The notes beneath the pieces were generated by a model, which was not told the DNA's origin, made no database searches, and saw nothing but the letters and a program-made list of their open reading frames with translations. A program made the position numbers and the translations under genes. Positions 14,567 through 21,815 of a stretch of DNA of 22,156 nucleotides are shown in pieces; the stretch's first letter is position 1, and each line of letters opens with the position of its first letter. This stretch comes from JBFXAN01 sp050184225 (GTDB taxonomy: Bacteria; Chloroflexota; Dehalococcoidia; CAUJGQ01). Where the stretch lies: positions 1 through 22,156 of the forward strand of contig JBFXAN010000110.1 in assembly GCA_050184225.1 (NCBI GenBank), in the 5' to 3' direction.

Positions 14567-15832
14567 TCAGGCGGGATGAGTCTCTTCATCGGCAGTGGCG
14601 AGATCCTCCAGCATGAGGTCGAGGCGCGGCCGCGGTAGCCATTGCCCGCGCACCATCACGCCGATGGGATGGGCAGCGTGGGCGACATCCTCCAGCGGGT
14701 TGCCGTCCAGGAGGAGCAAATCGGCACGGCGTCCGGCTTGGACTGTCCCCCATTCAGCTGCCGCTCCCAGGAATGTTGCGGCATCGTGTGTGCCTGCCCG
14801 AATCGCCTCGTATGGGGTGAGTCCGGCGTCGACCAGGTGGGCGAGTTCGTCGTGGAGGGCGAAGCCGGGGGTGACGAGGCGATTGGGGGTGTCGGTACCG
14901 AGCAGCAGACCGGCACCGGCATCGCGCAATTCCAGAGTCAACGCCTTTCGCAGGGCATTGCCCCGACGGACCCGGTCCCAGTCCGCCGGTGACGCGTTGC
15001 GGATGGAGTCATCGGTCCGCGCGTCCCAGAATGCGCGCGTCGCCGCGGGCACATAGCGCATCTCCGGTCGGGCAAACAGTTCCTCAGATTGGGCGACTGA
15101 GACCATTCGCTCGCGGAGGATCAGCGTGACACAGTTCCACGTCCCGGCGGCGCGAGTTGCCTGCGCCACGCTTGATAGCCCCAGCTCCTCGACGATGGGA
15201 GGCACTCTGCCAAGCGGACTGCAATAGCCTTGCAGGTGCTCGATTGAGGACTGGCCGGCCTCCAAGACGCTCCGCAGACCAACCGCCTGTGGGACGTGGC
15301 CGGCGACCGGAATATCGCGCTGCCCGGCAGCATCGATCAGCCCGTCATAGGCGGCACGGGACAGGTTGTTGTAGACCTTAATGAAGTCGTAGCCGGTCTG
15401 CTGCTGGCCGGCGACTGCACGCTCGGCATCGGCGGCGCTGGTGATGACGGTGCTACCCGGCCAGACGGGAGGTGACCCGTCGCAGATCGGGCCGGCGGTG
15501 ACGATGCTTGGACCGAGCAACACCCCACGTTCGATTCGGTCGCGTCGTTCAAGGTGGTCCGGCTTACCCCACATGTTGCGAACCGTCGTGATGCCGTTGA
15601 CCAGGAACAGCGCCAGCATCGATTCGTCATGCAGGTGGACGTGCATGTCGGCCAGGCCGGGCATCAGGTAGCGGCCGTCGCCGGCAATGGTGACTGTCTC
15701 CGGCGGAAGCGGAAAGGTGTCCATCGGACCGATCGTGACGATGTGGCTGCCATCGACCAGGACGGTCCGGTGGGGTAGCAGTTGCTCCCGGTCCATGGGC
15801 ACGACCGTGACATCGACGAACGCGACCGGCAT
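14567..15832 (-). CDS. Metal-dependent amidohydrolase (imidazolonepropionase/prolidase-like)
   Basis: A 421-residue amidohydrolase-superfamily enzyme. Metal ligands are visible in order: His64 and His66 (LADMHVHLHD), Lys152 (YDFIKVYNN, likely carboxylated), His179 (VAGHVPQ), His199 (SIEHLQGY) and Asp314 (GTDTPN). A GITTVRNMWG block follows the first His pair, and a typical C-terminal HDAATFLGAAAEWGTVQAGR leads to RADLLLLDGNPLEDV. The binuclear pattern with Lys fits the prolidase/Sgx9260-like branch. The substrate is unknown; a secreted form is unlikely because there is no signal peptide. GAGGAG lies eight bases before ATG 15832. No co-transcribed neighbour is seen. Confidence 0.92.
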   Translation of the reverse strand: MPVAFVDVTVVPMDREQLLPHRTVLVDGSHIVTIGPMDTFPLPPETVTIAGDGRYLMPGLADMHVHLHDESMLALFLVNGITTVRNMWGKPDHLERRDRIERGVLLGPSIVTAGPICDGSPPVWPGSTVITSAADAERAVAGQQQTGYDFIKVYNNLSRAAYDGLIDAAGQRDIPVAGHVPQAVGLRSVLEAGQSSIEHLQGYCSPLGRVPPIVEELGLSSVAQATRAAGTWNCVTLILRERMVSVAQSEELFARPEMRYVPAATRAFWDARTDDSIRNASPADWDRVRRGNALRKALTLELRDAGAGLLLGTDTPNRLVTPGFALHDELAHLVDAGLTPYEAIRAGTHDAATFLGAAAEWGTVQAGRRADLLLLDGNPLEDVAHAAHPIGVMVRGQWLPRPRLDLMLEDLATADEETHPA

Positions 15833-15921
15833 GTCTATGCTCCTCGTCGTCGGATGCTCTCATGTGGAAGGATAGCCGGGTCCGGCGTGAGGGGATGAGC
15901 GAGGATCACCGAATTGCCGGA

Positions 15922-15931
15922 ACACCGGTGT
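15922..15931. promoter_or_regulatory. Perfect palindrome in a divergent promoter region
   Basis: ACACCGGTGT is a perfect 10-base palindrome in the 192-base gap between the divergent amidohydrolase and PPOx-like genes. A possible regulator site; nothing else supports it. Confidence 0.25.
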
Positions 15932-16024
15932 GTTACGTCGCTTCGGTGGCGGCGTTGCTCGTGGTGCGTGCGGCGGAGGAGTATGCTCGTCGCTGGACGA
16001 CTTTGGTTGGGAGGGGTGAGTGCG

Positions 16025-16618
16025 ATGTCGCAGTTCTTTCATGATGGCAACCGGCAGCTGCAGGACCAGTTCGATACACGAAGGCTGGCGGACCGGCTCG
16101 AAGAGCGGATGATTGGGGACACAATCGGGGAGCGGGACAAGCAGTTCATCGAGGGCCGCGACATGTTCTTTCTCGCCACTGCCGACGAGCATGGGTTCCC
16201 CAACTGCTCATACAAGGGCGGCGATCCGGGGTTCGTGCGGGTGGTGGACGAGCATACGGTGGCGTTCCCGAATTACGACGGCAACGGCATGTACTTGTCG
16301 ATGGGGAATGTGCTCGTCAATCCGAACGTCGGAATGCTCTTCATCGATTTCGAGCGGGGGCGGCGGATGCGGCTGAATGGCGTCGCCAGCATCGACGCGG
16401 AGGATCCATTGATGGTGGAGTACCCGGAGGCGCAGTTCATCGTGCGTGTGCGGGCAGCGGAGGTATTTCCCAACTGCCCGCGGTACATTCACCGGTACCA
16501 GTTGGTTGAGCGGTCGCAGTATGTGCCGCACGCGGAGTGCGAAACGCCGGTGCCGGATTGGAAGCGGAGCGAGTGGGCGCACGACGCGCTGCCGGCGAAT
16601 GATCCGGCGCGCCGGTGA
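16025..16618 (+). CDS. Pyridoxamine 5'-phosphate oxidase-like FMN-binding protein
   Basis: A 197-residue split-barrel flavoprotein. The core runs GRDMFFLATADEHGFPNCSY, GGDPGFVRVVDE, FPNYDGNGMYLSMGNVLVNP, NVGMLFIDFERGRRMRLNGV, typical of the PPOx/pyridoxamine oxidase-like family that binds FMN or F420. The C-terminus (about 155-197: IHRYQLVERSQYVPHAECE, then VPDWKRSEWAHD) matches the subset found next to oxidoreductases. It may reduce small organic substrates or act as a flavin reductase; the substrate is unknown. ATG 16025 is chosen because GGAGGGGTGA lies eight bases upstream, though the frame is open to 15914. It is followed by a hairpin repeat and then the oxidase genes. Confidence 0.88.
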   Translation: MSQFFHDGNRQLQDQFDTRRLADRLEERMIGDTIGERDKQFIEGRDMFFLATADEHGFPNCSYKGGDPGFVRVVDEHTVAFPNYDGNGMYLSMGNVLVNPNVGMLFIDFERGRRMRLNGVASIDAEDPLMVEYPEAQFIVRVRAAEVFPNCPRYIHRYQLVERSQYVPHAECETPVPDWKRSEWAHDALPANDPARR

Positions 16619-16624
16619 GCGCGC

Positions 16625-16712
16625 GGCAATGGGCAATCGGCAATCGGCAATGGGGGACCGAGCAGTGAACCGTGACCGTCCCCCATTGCCGATTGCCGAC
16701 TGCCGATTGCCG
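16625..16712. repeat. Inverted repeat, family C (GGCAATCGGCAATGGG arms)
   Basis: Long arms 16625-16657 and 16679-16712, each built of repeated GGCAATCGG / CCGATTGCC units, with a loop of about 20 bases. It starts seven bases after the PPOx-like stop and ends about 46 bases before the ccoN ATG. The same family occurs at 20528-20598. Confidence 0.82.
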
Positions 16713-16758
16713 GACATTTGATGTACCATCGACCGCGCCACCTCGGGCGAAGAAGACG

Positions 16759-18201
16759 ATGACGACGATCGAGCGGCCGCAAAAGGGGACGACTCTCGAG
16801 CGGCCACCGGCCCGGTTCCTGCCGAGCGGCGACGATTCGCCGGTGGCGCGCTGGTTCATCTACAGCGCGATCGGCTGGCTGATGCTGAACGTGCTGCTCG
16901 GGATCGTGCTGTCGATCTTCCTCTATACACCGGCGATCCAGGATGTGATTCCGCAGGCGCTGCGTTCGGAGCTCAACTTCGGACGGCTGCGGCCGGTGCA
17001 CGTCGGTGCGGGGATCTTCGGCTGGATCTCGATGATGTGGATCGGGGCGGCGCTGTATGTGACGCCGCGGCTGCTGCGGACGCGGCTGTTCAGTGAGCGG
17101 CTCGCCTGGGGGACGTTCGTCCTCTGGAACGCGGCGATCCTGGGCACGGTGATCACACTGCCGTTGGGGTACACGCAGGGGCGGGAGTACGCGGAGATTC
17201 CCTGGCTGTTCGACCTGATGATCGTCGCGGCGTTGGCGATGCTGGCGGTGAACCTGTGGGGGACGGTCGTGCGGCGGCGGGAGCGGCGGGTCTTCGTCAG
17301 TGTCTGGCTGTTTGCGATCTCGGCGACGGTGAGCGTCTTCGTCTACGCGATCGGGAACAAGATCTGGGATGTCACCGGCAGTTACACCGGGCTGAACGAC
17401 GCGATCATTCAGTACTTCTATATTCACAACCTGTTCAACGCCTGGTTCACGACCTCGGCGCTGGCGGTCGTCTTCTATCTGTTGCCGAAGTTGACGGGCA
17501 ATCCGCTGTTCAGTCACCGGCTGGCGATGTGGGGATTTACCAGTGTCTGGACGGGACAGCATCATGCGCTGTACAGTCCGGCGCCGGAGTGGCTGGAGAT
17601 CACGTCGGTGGCATTCAGCATCCTCGCGATCATTCCGAACGCGGCGCTGGCGTGGAACTTCTTCATGACGATGCAGGGGGCATGGTGGAAGATCCGCGAG
17701 AACCTGGCGCTGCGCTGGCTGGCGGTGGGGGTGATCTTTTACCTGTTCACCTGTGTGCAGGGGATCGCGCAGTCGTTTCGGACGTTCAGCTCGTACATCC
17801 ACTTCACCAACTGGACGATCGGGCATTCACATCTGGCGTTCGTGGCGGACTATAGCTTCTTCGGGTTCGCGCTGGCGGTGTATCTGTTGCCGCGGATGCT
17901 GGGCCGGCCGCTGGCGGCGCGGCGGGTGGCGGAGTGGCATTTCTGGCTGACGTTCGTTTCGCTGACGGTGTTCATGTATGTGCTGTGGTTCATCGGCATC
18001 ATGCAGGCGGACGCGTGGGCGGATCAGGTGCCGTTCCTGGAGACGGTCCGCGACCTGAAGCCGTGGTTTTTTATCCGGTTGGTGGCGGGCGCAGTGCTGG
18101 CGGTTTCGCAACTGCTGTTCCTGTATGTGGTGATCCGGACGATCCGGAGTCCGCGGCAGCAGCCGGAGGATGCACCGATGCCGGCGGTGCTGGTGGGATA
18201 G
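16759..18201 (+). CDS. ccoN: cbb3-like heme-copper oxidase subunit I, active-site Tyr not conserved
   Basis: A 480-residue membrane subunit with about 12 helices. All six metal histidines are in place: His81 (RPVHVGAGIFGW, low-spin heme b), His223 (YIHNLFNAWF, CuB), His268 and His269 (GQHHALYSP, CuB), His356 and His358 (WTIGHSHLAF, hemes b3 and b). TGxYTGLNDAIIQYFYIHN and FLTFVSLTVFMYVLWFIG type segments fit the C family. However, six residues before HH, where cbb3 enzymes have the cross-linked Tyr, there is Ser262, and the A-family HxxxY position is Asn227. There is no NorB-type Glu at that place either. ATG 16759 is chosen (the frame extends to GTG 16672 through a repeat). Operon: ccoO starts 4 bases after its stop. 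Confidence 0.9.
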   Translation: MTTIERPQKGTTLERPPARFLPSGDDSPVARWFIYSAIGWLMLNVLLGIVLSIFLYTPAIQDVIPQALRSELNFGRLRPVHVGAGIFGWISMMWIGAALYVTPRLLRTRLFSERLAWGTFVLWNAAILGTVITLPLGYTQGREYAEIPWLFDLMIVAALAMLAVNLWGTVVRRRERRVFVSVWLFAISATVSVFVYAIGNKIWDVTGSYTGLNDAIIQYFYIHNLFNAWFTTSALAVVFYLLPKLTGNPLFSHRLAMWGFTSVWTGQHHALYSPAPEWLEITSVAFSILAIIPNAALAWNFFMTMQGAWWKIRENLALRWLAVGVIFYLFTCVQGIAQSFRTFSSYIHFTNWTIGHSHLAFVADYSFFGFALAVYLLPRMLGRPLAARRVAEWHFWLTFVSLTVFMYVLWFIGIMQADAWADQVPFLETVRDLKPWFFIRLVAGAVLAVSQLLFLYVVIRTIRSPRQQPEDAPMPAVLVG

Positions 18202-18205
18202 AACG

Positions 18206-18685
18206 ATGGGAGTTCCCGGCAATCTCGTCCGGCTGGTGGTTGGGTCGCTGATCTTCCTGGTGGTGGGAATCGGCGGGACGATCCTGCTGCCGTATCTGGT
18301 CGACGATCCCGGCGACGCGGCGGCGCGGGATCTGACACCGCAGGAGGCGCGGGGTCGGTCGATCTACAAGCGGGAGGGCTGCTGGTACTGTCACACGCAG
18401 CAGGTGCGGGAGACGGAGGCGAACAAGGGAACGGTGACGCTGCCGGGCGACATTGGTGATGAGACCTTTCCGAAGGACTATGCCGGGCAGAAGCCGACCT
18501 TCTGGGGGACGGAGCGACAGGGGCCGGATCTGAGCCATACGGGCAGCCGGCAGAGCGAGGTCTGGCAGCGGGAGCATCTGAAGAATCCGCAGAGCACGAG
18601 CCCCGGCAGCCTGATGCCGTCCTTCGGCCATCTGCCGGCCGAGGAGATCGAGGCGCTGGTGGCGTATCTGATGAGCCTGAAATGA
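18206..18685 (+). CDS. ccoO: cbb3-type oxidase subunit II, membrane-anchored monoheme cytochrome c
   Basis: A 159-residue electron-transfer subunit for the oxidase. It has one N-terminal membrane helix (about 7-31) and then a periplasmic cytochrome c: IYKREGCWYCHTQQVR with Cys59, Cys62 and His63 (CxxCH, typical CcoO signature EGCxxCHxQ), and Met137 in SLMPSFGHLP as the axial ligand. It is shorter than typical CcoO (about 200-240). ATG 18206 sits 4 bases past the ccoN stop; the ribosome-binding site is weak, suggesting coupling. No CcoP with two hemes follows. The next genes are a toxin-antitoxin pair and then small membrane proteins. Confidence 0.92.
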   Translation: MGVPGNLVRLVVGSLIFLVVGIGGTILLPYLVDDPGDAAARDLTPQEARGRSIYKREGCWYCHTQQVRETEANKGTVTLPGDIGDETFPKDYAGQKPTFWGTERQGPDLSHTGSRQSEVWQREHLKNPQSTSPGSLMPSFGHLPAEEIEALVAYLMSLK

Positions 18686-18735
18686 ACGGGAGGGATATCG
18701 AGCACTTGCCAACTTCGAACGCCGAGGAGACACAG

Positions 18736-18744
18736 TGTTACGAT
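18736..18744 (+). promoter_or_regulatory. Extended -10 promoter of the DUF433/DUF5615 pair
   Basis: TGT-TACGAT, nine bases before ATG 18754, so the transcript would be nearly leaderless. It gives the module its own expression inside the oxidase region. Confidence 0.5.
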
Positions 18745-18753
18745 AGAGCCAGC

Positions 18754-19092
18754 ATGACCACGACGCACAACTCAAAGCCGCATCCCGCCAACGACGTGCC
18801 GGGCATCGTCTATGACCCGGTGGCGCGTCGCGCCCGCGTTGCCGGCGCCGGCCTTGAGGTATGGGAGATCATCAACGGCTACCGTTCCGTCGGCTATGAT
18901 TGGGAACGACTCGAGCGGTCGTTTGGCCAGCTTTCTCGGTCCCAGCTCAAGGCCGCGGTGACCTTCGCAAACCGCAATCCACGGTTCATTGCAGCCGAGA
19001 TCGCCGAGAACGACGCCGCCGAAGATCGATTCTTTGGTCGCACGCCGCGGCCGACTGACCTGCCCGCCGTCTATGAGATTCCATCTCGATGA
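18754..19092 (+). CDS. DUF433-family antitoxin
   Basis: A 112-residue protein with the DUF433 helix-turn-helix: RVAGAGLEVWEIINGYRSVG, YDWERLERSFGQLSRSQLKA, AVTFANRNPRFIAAEI. DUF433 proteins are the usual partners of DUF5615 PIN-like proteins and are predicted to be DNA-binding antitoxins. The frame also reads from ATG 18682 (which overlaps the ccoO stop as ATGA), but that start would put about 24 unconserved residues in front; the near-leaderless promoter 18736-18744 favours ATG 18754. It overlaps the DUF5615 gene by 20 bases. Confidence 0.8.
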   Translation: MTTTHNSKPHPANDVPGIVYDPVARRARVAGAGLEVWEIINGYRSVGYDWERLERSFGQLSRSQLKAAVTFANRNPRFIAAEIAENDAAEDRFFGRTPRPTDLPAVYEIPSR

Positions 19093-19438
19093 GGATGGGT
19101 CGCAGGTCGTTTCGGCGCTCGGTCGAGAACGCTACCGTCTCGACATCAGTTCGTCTCACGAGCTGGGGCTGGAGGGAATGACGGATGGCGAACTGCTGCG
19201 CTGGTGCGGACTGCAAGAGCGCTGTGTCGTTACCAAGAACGGGAAGGATTTCATCCGCCTCACCCGGCAATTTCAGGCCGAAGGGCTGTCTCACGCCGGC
19301 GTTCTCGTGATCCCACGTTCGATCGAAAACGACGAGTTCGCGCGCATCGCGCGGGCGCTGGCTTGGTTCCAGGAATCGCACCCTGAGGGTGTCCCACCGT
19401 ACTTCGTCGACTACCTGCGTGATCCCCCTGGTGTCTGA
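19073..19438 (+). CDS. DUF5615-like PIN-fold protein, likely toxin
   Basis: A 121-residue protein: MRFHLDEDGS (first acidic site Asp6), VVSALGRERYRLDISSSHEL, GMTDGELLRWCGLQ, RCVVTKNGKDFIRL (Asp in the NGKDF motif), GVLVIPRS. The pattern (acidic pair near the N-terminus, TDxELL, TxNxxDF) fits the PIN-like DUF5615 family. It is thought to act as an RNase toxin, although this family is poorly tested. Its start lies inside the antitoxin gene. The remaining conserved Asp (TDGELL, about residue 46) is present. Confidence 0.82.
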   Translation: MRFHLDEDGSQVVSALGRERYRLDISSSHELGLEGMTDGELLRWCGLQERCVVTKNGKDFIRLTRQFQAEGLSHAGVLVIPRSIENDEFARIARALAWFQESHPEGVPPYFVDYLRDPPGV

Positions 19439-19444
19439 TACCTT
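19436..19444 (+). promoter_or_regulatory. Extended -10 promoter, leaderless start of the 45-aa gene
   Basis: TGA-TACCTT overlaps the DUF5615 stop codon (19436-19438). Six bases separate it from ATG 19451, the same spacing as for lspA, so transcription probably starts at the ATG. Confidence 0.45.
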
Positions 19445-19450
19445 CCGTTC

Positions 19451-19588
19451 ATGGACATTCCGCTTCAGCCGATCAGCTATGTGGTCTTTGTGGTGGTGCT
19501 GACCGTGACAATCGTTTCGTCCGGGGTTATCCTTTTTGCTGCGTTGACGGGGCGGACGGGCGATCCCGGCGTGGAGCGGGATGAATGA
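19451..19588 (+). CDS. 45-residue single-pass membrane protein, possible oxidase small subunit
   Basis: A short protein, MDIPLQPISYVVFVVVLTVT..., with one membrane helix (about 9-32) and a short charged C-terminal tail (GRTGDPGVERDE). It does not match a family I can name; its size and position beside a cbb3-like oxidase suggest a CcoQ/CcoS/CcoH-like small subunit or assembly factor (inference). It is translationally coupled to the next gene: the stop TGA 19586-19588 overlaps ATG 19585 as ATGA. Confidence 0.7.
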   Translation: MDIPLQPISYVVFVVVLTVTIVSSGVILFAALTGRTGDPGVERDE

Positions 19589-19851
19589 GTGTTGTGCGGG
19601 CAACGGGTGAGCCGGCGGTCGGGGCCGCGGAACAGGCGGAGGATGACCGGCTGATTGGCGGCGAGGTGGAGGCGGGGAGCGGACGCGCGCCCGGGTTTTT
19701 CCGCTGGCTGAACATCGGTCTGTATGTGGCGGCGATCATGTATTTGATCCTGAACCGAGTCGAGAGTTATGCGATTCTGCTCGTGCTCGCGGTGGCGCTG
19801 ACGGCCTGGACGATCTACTTCGCCACGCAGAAGAAGCCGCCGGAGCCATAG
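19585..19851 (+). CDS. 88-residue membrane protein, FixP_N/CcoP-N-like without cytochrome domains
   Basis: An N-terminal hydrophilic, acidic stretch (residues 1-36) is followed by GRAPGFFRWLNIGLYVAAIM (helix about 38-56) and a second helix (about 62-81), ending in TQKKPPEP. The 'aromatic-Trp-Leu...Tyr' helix after a Pro/Gly-rich linker resembles the anchor domain (FixP_N) of the CcoP subunit, but no CxxCH follows. It may be a reduced third subunit of the upstream oxidase. It is coupled to the 45-aa gene by a 4-base overlap. Identification as FixP_N-like is tentative. Confidence 0.7.
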   Translation: MSVVRATGEPAVGAAEQAEDDRLIGGEVEAGSGRAPGFFRWLNIGLYVAAIMYLILNRVESYAILLVLAVALTAWTIYFATQKKPPEP

Positions 19852-19865
19852 CGACGGAGCCTGCC

Positions 19866-20522
19866 ATGTCGACACCGGGGGAGTCCCGCTGGAAGCAGAT
19901 GGTCGCGGCGCTGGGACGACGCGTCGGGCTGTCGCCGCGCGAGGTGGAGATGGCGACCGAGGGCCGGGTGAAGGCCGCTGAGGTCGAGCAGATCACGACG
20001 CAGGCCCTGGCATCGATGGCCGGCAATGGGCCGCCGGCCGAGGCACCAGCAGTTGATGATACGCAGCAGCAAATGAGGGAGGAAACACCAATGGTTACAG
20101 CTGACCGCGCCCAGGAAGCCAATGAGTACATGAAGGAGCGGATGCTTTTCACGCCGCGGATGTTCCAGGTGATTAACACCGTGGCGCCGGCGGCGGGCGA
20201 GCGATTCGCCGACTACTACGAAACGGTCTTCGGCGATGGTGCGATTCCCCGCAGGCTGAAGGAGTTGATGTTCGTCGCGATCGGCGTCACCTGGCGGTCG
20301 CCCGCCTGCCTGATCCACGTGATCCCGGCGATCGAGGCGGGTGCATCCGACGAGGAGATCTTCGAGGCGGTGGCGGTGGCGGTGAACGGCGCCGGCTTCG
20401 TTCCGGGCGGCGCGGGCATTCCCTACGCCTTCCAGTACGCCGTCAAGGTACTGGAGATCGCGGCGAAGTACCGCGCCGGCGAGCCGTGGGAGTACATCCA
20501 GCCGGCGGAGTTCAAAATGTAA
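19866..20522 (+). CDS. Carboxymuconolactone decarboxylase/AhpD-like protein with N-terminal extension
   Basis: A 218-residue protein. Residues about 90-215 form a CMD/AhpD-like helical domain (FADYYETVFGDGAIPRRLKE, SPACLIHVIPAIEAGASDEE, AVNGAGFVPGGAGIPYAFQY). Only one Cys (CLIH) is present instead of the AhpD CxxC, so it may not be a thiol peroxidase. The first 75 residues are hydrophilic, helical and Gln/Glu-rich. A second in-frame start at ATG 20091 with a strong ribosome-binding site would give a 143-residue protein of normal CMD length. Both starts have good Shine-Dalgarno sites (GGAG 19856-19859 and AGGGAGGA 20076-20083). It is downstream of the oxidase genes with a 14-base gap. Confidence 0.85.
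   Translation: MSTPGESRWKQMVAALGRRVGLSPREVEMATEGRVKAAEVEQITTQALASMAGNGPPAEAPAVDDTQQQMREETPMVTADRAQEANEYMKERMLFTPRMFQVINTVAPAAGERFADYYETVFGDGAIPRRLKELMFVAIGVTWRSPACLIHVIPAIEAGASDEEIFEAVAVAVNGAGFVPGGAGIPYAFQYAVKVLEIAAKYRAGEPWEYIQPAEFKM
20076..20083 (+). promoter_or_regulatory. Strong internal ribosome-binding site in the AhpD-like gene
   Basis: AGGGAGGA, seven bases before in-frame ATG 20091. It is better than the site at the first ATG and suggests a second, shorter product of 143 residues. Confidence 0.5.
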
Positions 20523-20527
20523 CGGGC

Positions 20528-20598
20528 GGCAATCGGGAATCGGCAATCGGCAATGGGGTTCCGGACTCACCACTGCCGATTGCCGACTGCCCATTGCC
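20528..20598. repeat. Inverted repeat, family C, second copy
   Basis: Arms 20528-20555 and 20571-20598 pair at 24 of 28 positions. They are built of the same GGCAATCGG units as 16625-16712. It begins six bases after the AhpD-like stop and ends 18 bases before the MetE-like ATG. Confidence 0.78.
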
Positions 20599-20616
20599 TC
20601 CCCGAAGGGGGAAGAC

Positions 20617-21801
20617 ATGCCGGTTTCAGGGGTACCGCTCTTTCCGGTGACGGTGGTGGGGAGCTGGCCGCGGCCGGACTATCTGCTGAAGGCGCTGCGC
20701 GAGCGGCAGGGCGGGCGGATCAGCTTCGATCAGTTCAATGACGTCGCGGACCGGGCGGTGCTGGAGTGTCTGACGTATCAGGATGACGCCGGCGTCGATA
20801 TCGTCAGCGACGGCGAGCAGCGGCGCGACAACTTCTATTCGTTCATCACGGAGAAGCTGGAAGGCGTCACGCTGATGTCGCTGGCGGACATCATGGATGT
20901 GGTCGAGGATAAGTCCTCGTTTGAGGCGATCCTGCGGCAGCGGGATACGCCCGCCTTCGCCATCCACAATCCGACGGTCGTGAGTACGCTGGCGCCGCGG
21001 ATGCGGCTGGCGGTGGATGAGTACCAGTTCCTGCGCCGGCACACGGATAAGCCGATCAAGGTGGCGCTACCCGGCCCGTACATGATGACGCGGGCGATGT
21101 GGGTCGAGGGGATCACAAACAAGGCATACGCTGATCAGGAGGCGCTGGCGGACGATTTCATCCGTATCCTGCGGGATGAGCTGATCGCGCTGCGCGACGC
21201 CGGCTGTGCCTTTGTCCAGTTCGACGAGCCGGTACTCTCCGATGTGCTGTTTGGTCCGGATATTAAGGAGCGGACCTTCATGTGCGCCTCGATGGCGGCA
21301 TCGTCGGGCGATCCGCACAAGGAGATGACCTGGGCGGCGCGGATGATGAACGCGGTCGTCGATGGAATTGATGGCATCGAGACGGGCGTGCACGTCTGCC
21401 GGGGCAACTTCACGCGCAACGAGAGCGGGTTACTGAGCGGCAGCTATGAGCCGATGATCATGTATCTGCTGCTGATGCAGCTCGATCAGCTCGTGCTCGA
21501 GTACGCGACGCCCCGTGCGGGCGACCTCGATGTCTGGGCGCGCTTCCCCAGGGCGCGGGAGATCGGCCTCGGCGTCGTCAATCCTCGCTCCGACGAGGTC
21601 GAATCGGTCGACTCGGTCGTCGCCAAGGTGACGGAGGCGCTGGACTACTTCGCGCCGGAGCAGATCTACCTCAACCCGGACTGTGGCTTCGGCACCTTCG
21701 CCGAGCGGCCGATGAACGGCCCCGCGATCGCCGGCAAGAAGCTGGCGGTGATCGGCCAGGCAGCGCGCGAGCTTCGCAAGACGCCGGTCGGGGCGCGGTA
21801 A
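20617..21801 (+). CDS. Cobalamin-independent methionine synthase C-terminal-type methyltransferase
   Basis: A 394-residue single-domain MetE-C-like protein. It has the start FPVTVVGSWPRPDYLLKAL, DAGVDIVSDGEQRRDNFY, KVALPGPYMMTRAMW, FVQFDEPVLSD, the zinc site ETGVHVCRGN (His259, Cys261), Glu295 (VLEYA) and Cys356 (NPDCGFGTFAERP). It thus keeps the zinc/homocysteine-binding half of MetE without the N-terminal half, like the archaeal and other stand-alone 'MetE core' enzymes. The methyl donor may not be polyglutamyl-methyltetrahydrofolate; folate specificity is unclear. GGGGGAAG lies close before ATG 20617. It is a probable own transcript, separated by repeats on both sides. Confidence 0.9.
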   Translation: MPVSGVPLFPVTVVGSWPRPDYLLKALRERQGGRISFDQFNDVADRAVLECLTYQDDAGVDIVSDGEQRRDNFYSFITEKLEGVTLMSLADIMDVVEDKSSFEAILRQRDTPAFAIHNPTVVSTLAPRMRLAVDEYQFLRRHTDKPIKVALPGPYMMTRAMWVEGITNKAYADQEALADDFIRILRDELIALRDAGCAFVQFDEPVLSDVLFGPDIKERTFMCASMAASSGDPHKEMTWAARMMNAVVDGIDGIETGVHVCRGNFTRNESGLLSGSYEPMIMYLLLMQLDQLVLEYATPRAGDLDVWARFPRAREIGLGVVNPRSDEVESVDSVVAKVTEALDYFAPEQIYLNPDCGFGTFAERPMNGPAIAGKKLAVIGQAARELRKTPVGAR

Positions 21802-21815
21802 CGACGGGGGATTTG

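Noticed and set aside
15895..16044. 49-codon plus-strand frame (MSEDHRIAGTPVCYVAS...) before the PPOx-like gene
   Set aside because: The ribosome-binding site is badly spaced and it overlaps the next start by 20 bases; no conservation can be judged.
16489..17826. 445-codon minus-strand frame opposite ccoN
   Set aside because: Composition is Arg/Gln/His/Pro-rich and low-complexity, a typical shadow; ccoN has all metal ligands.
16759..18201. Reading ccoN as a NorB-type NO reductase
   Set aside because: The NorB Glu next to the first CuB-site His is absent (Asn227), and the neighbour is a CcoO-type cytochrome with the EGCxxCHxQ signature. The NO question is kept only as a hypothesis because the Tyr is missing.
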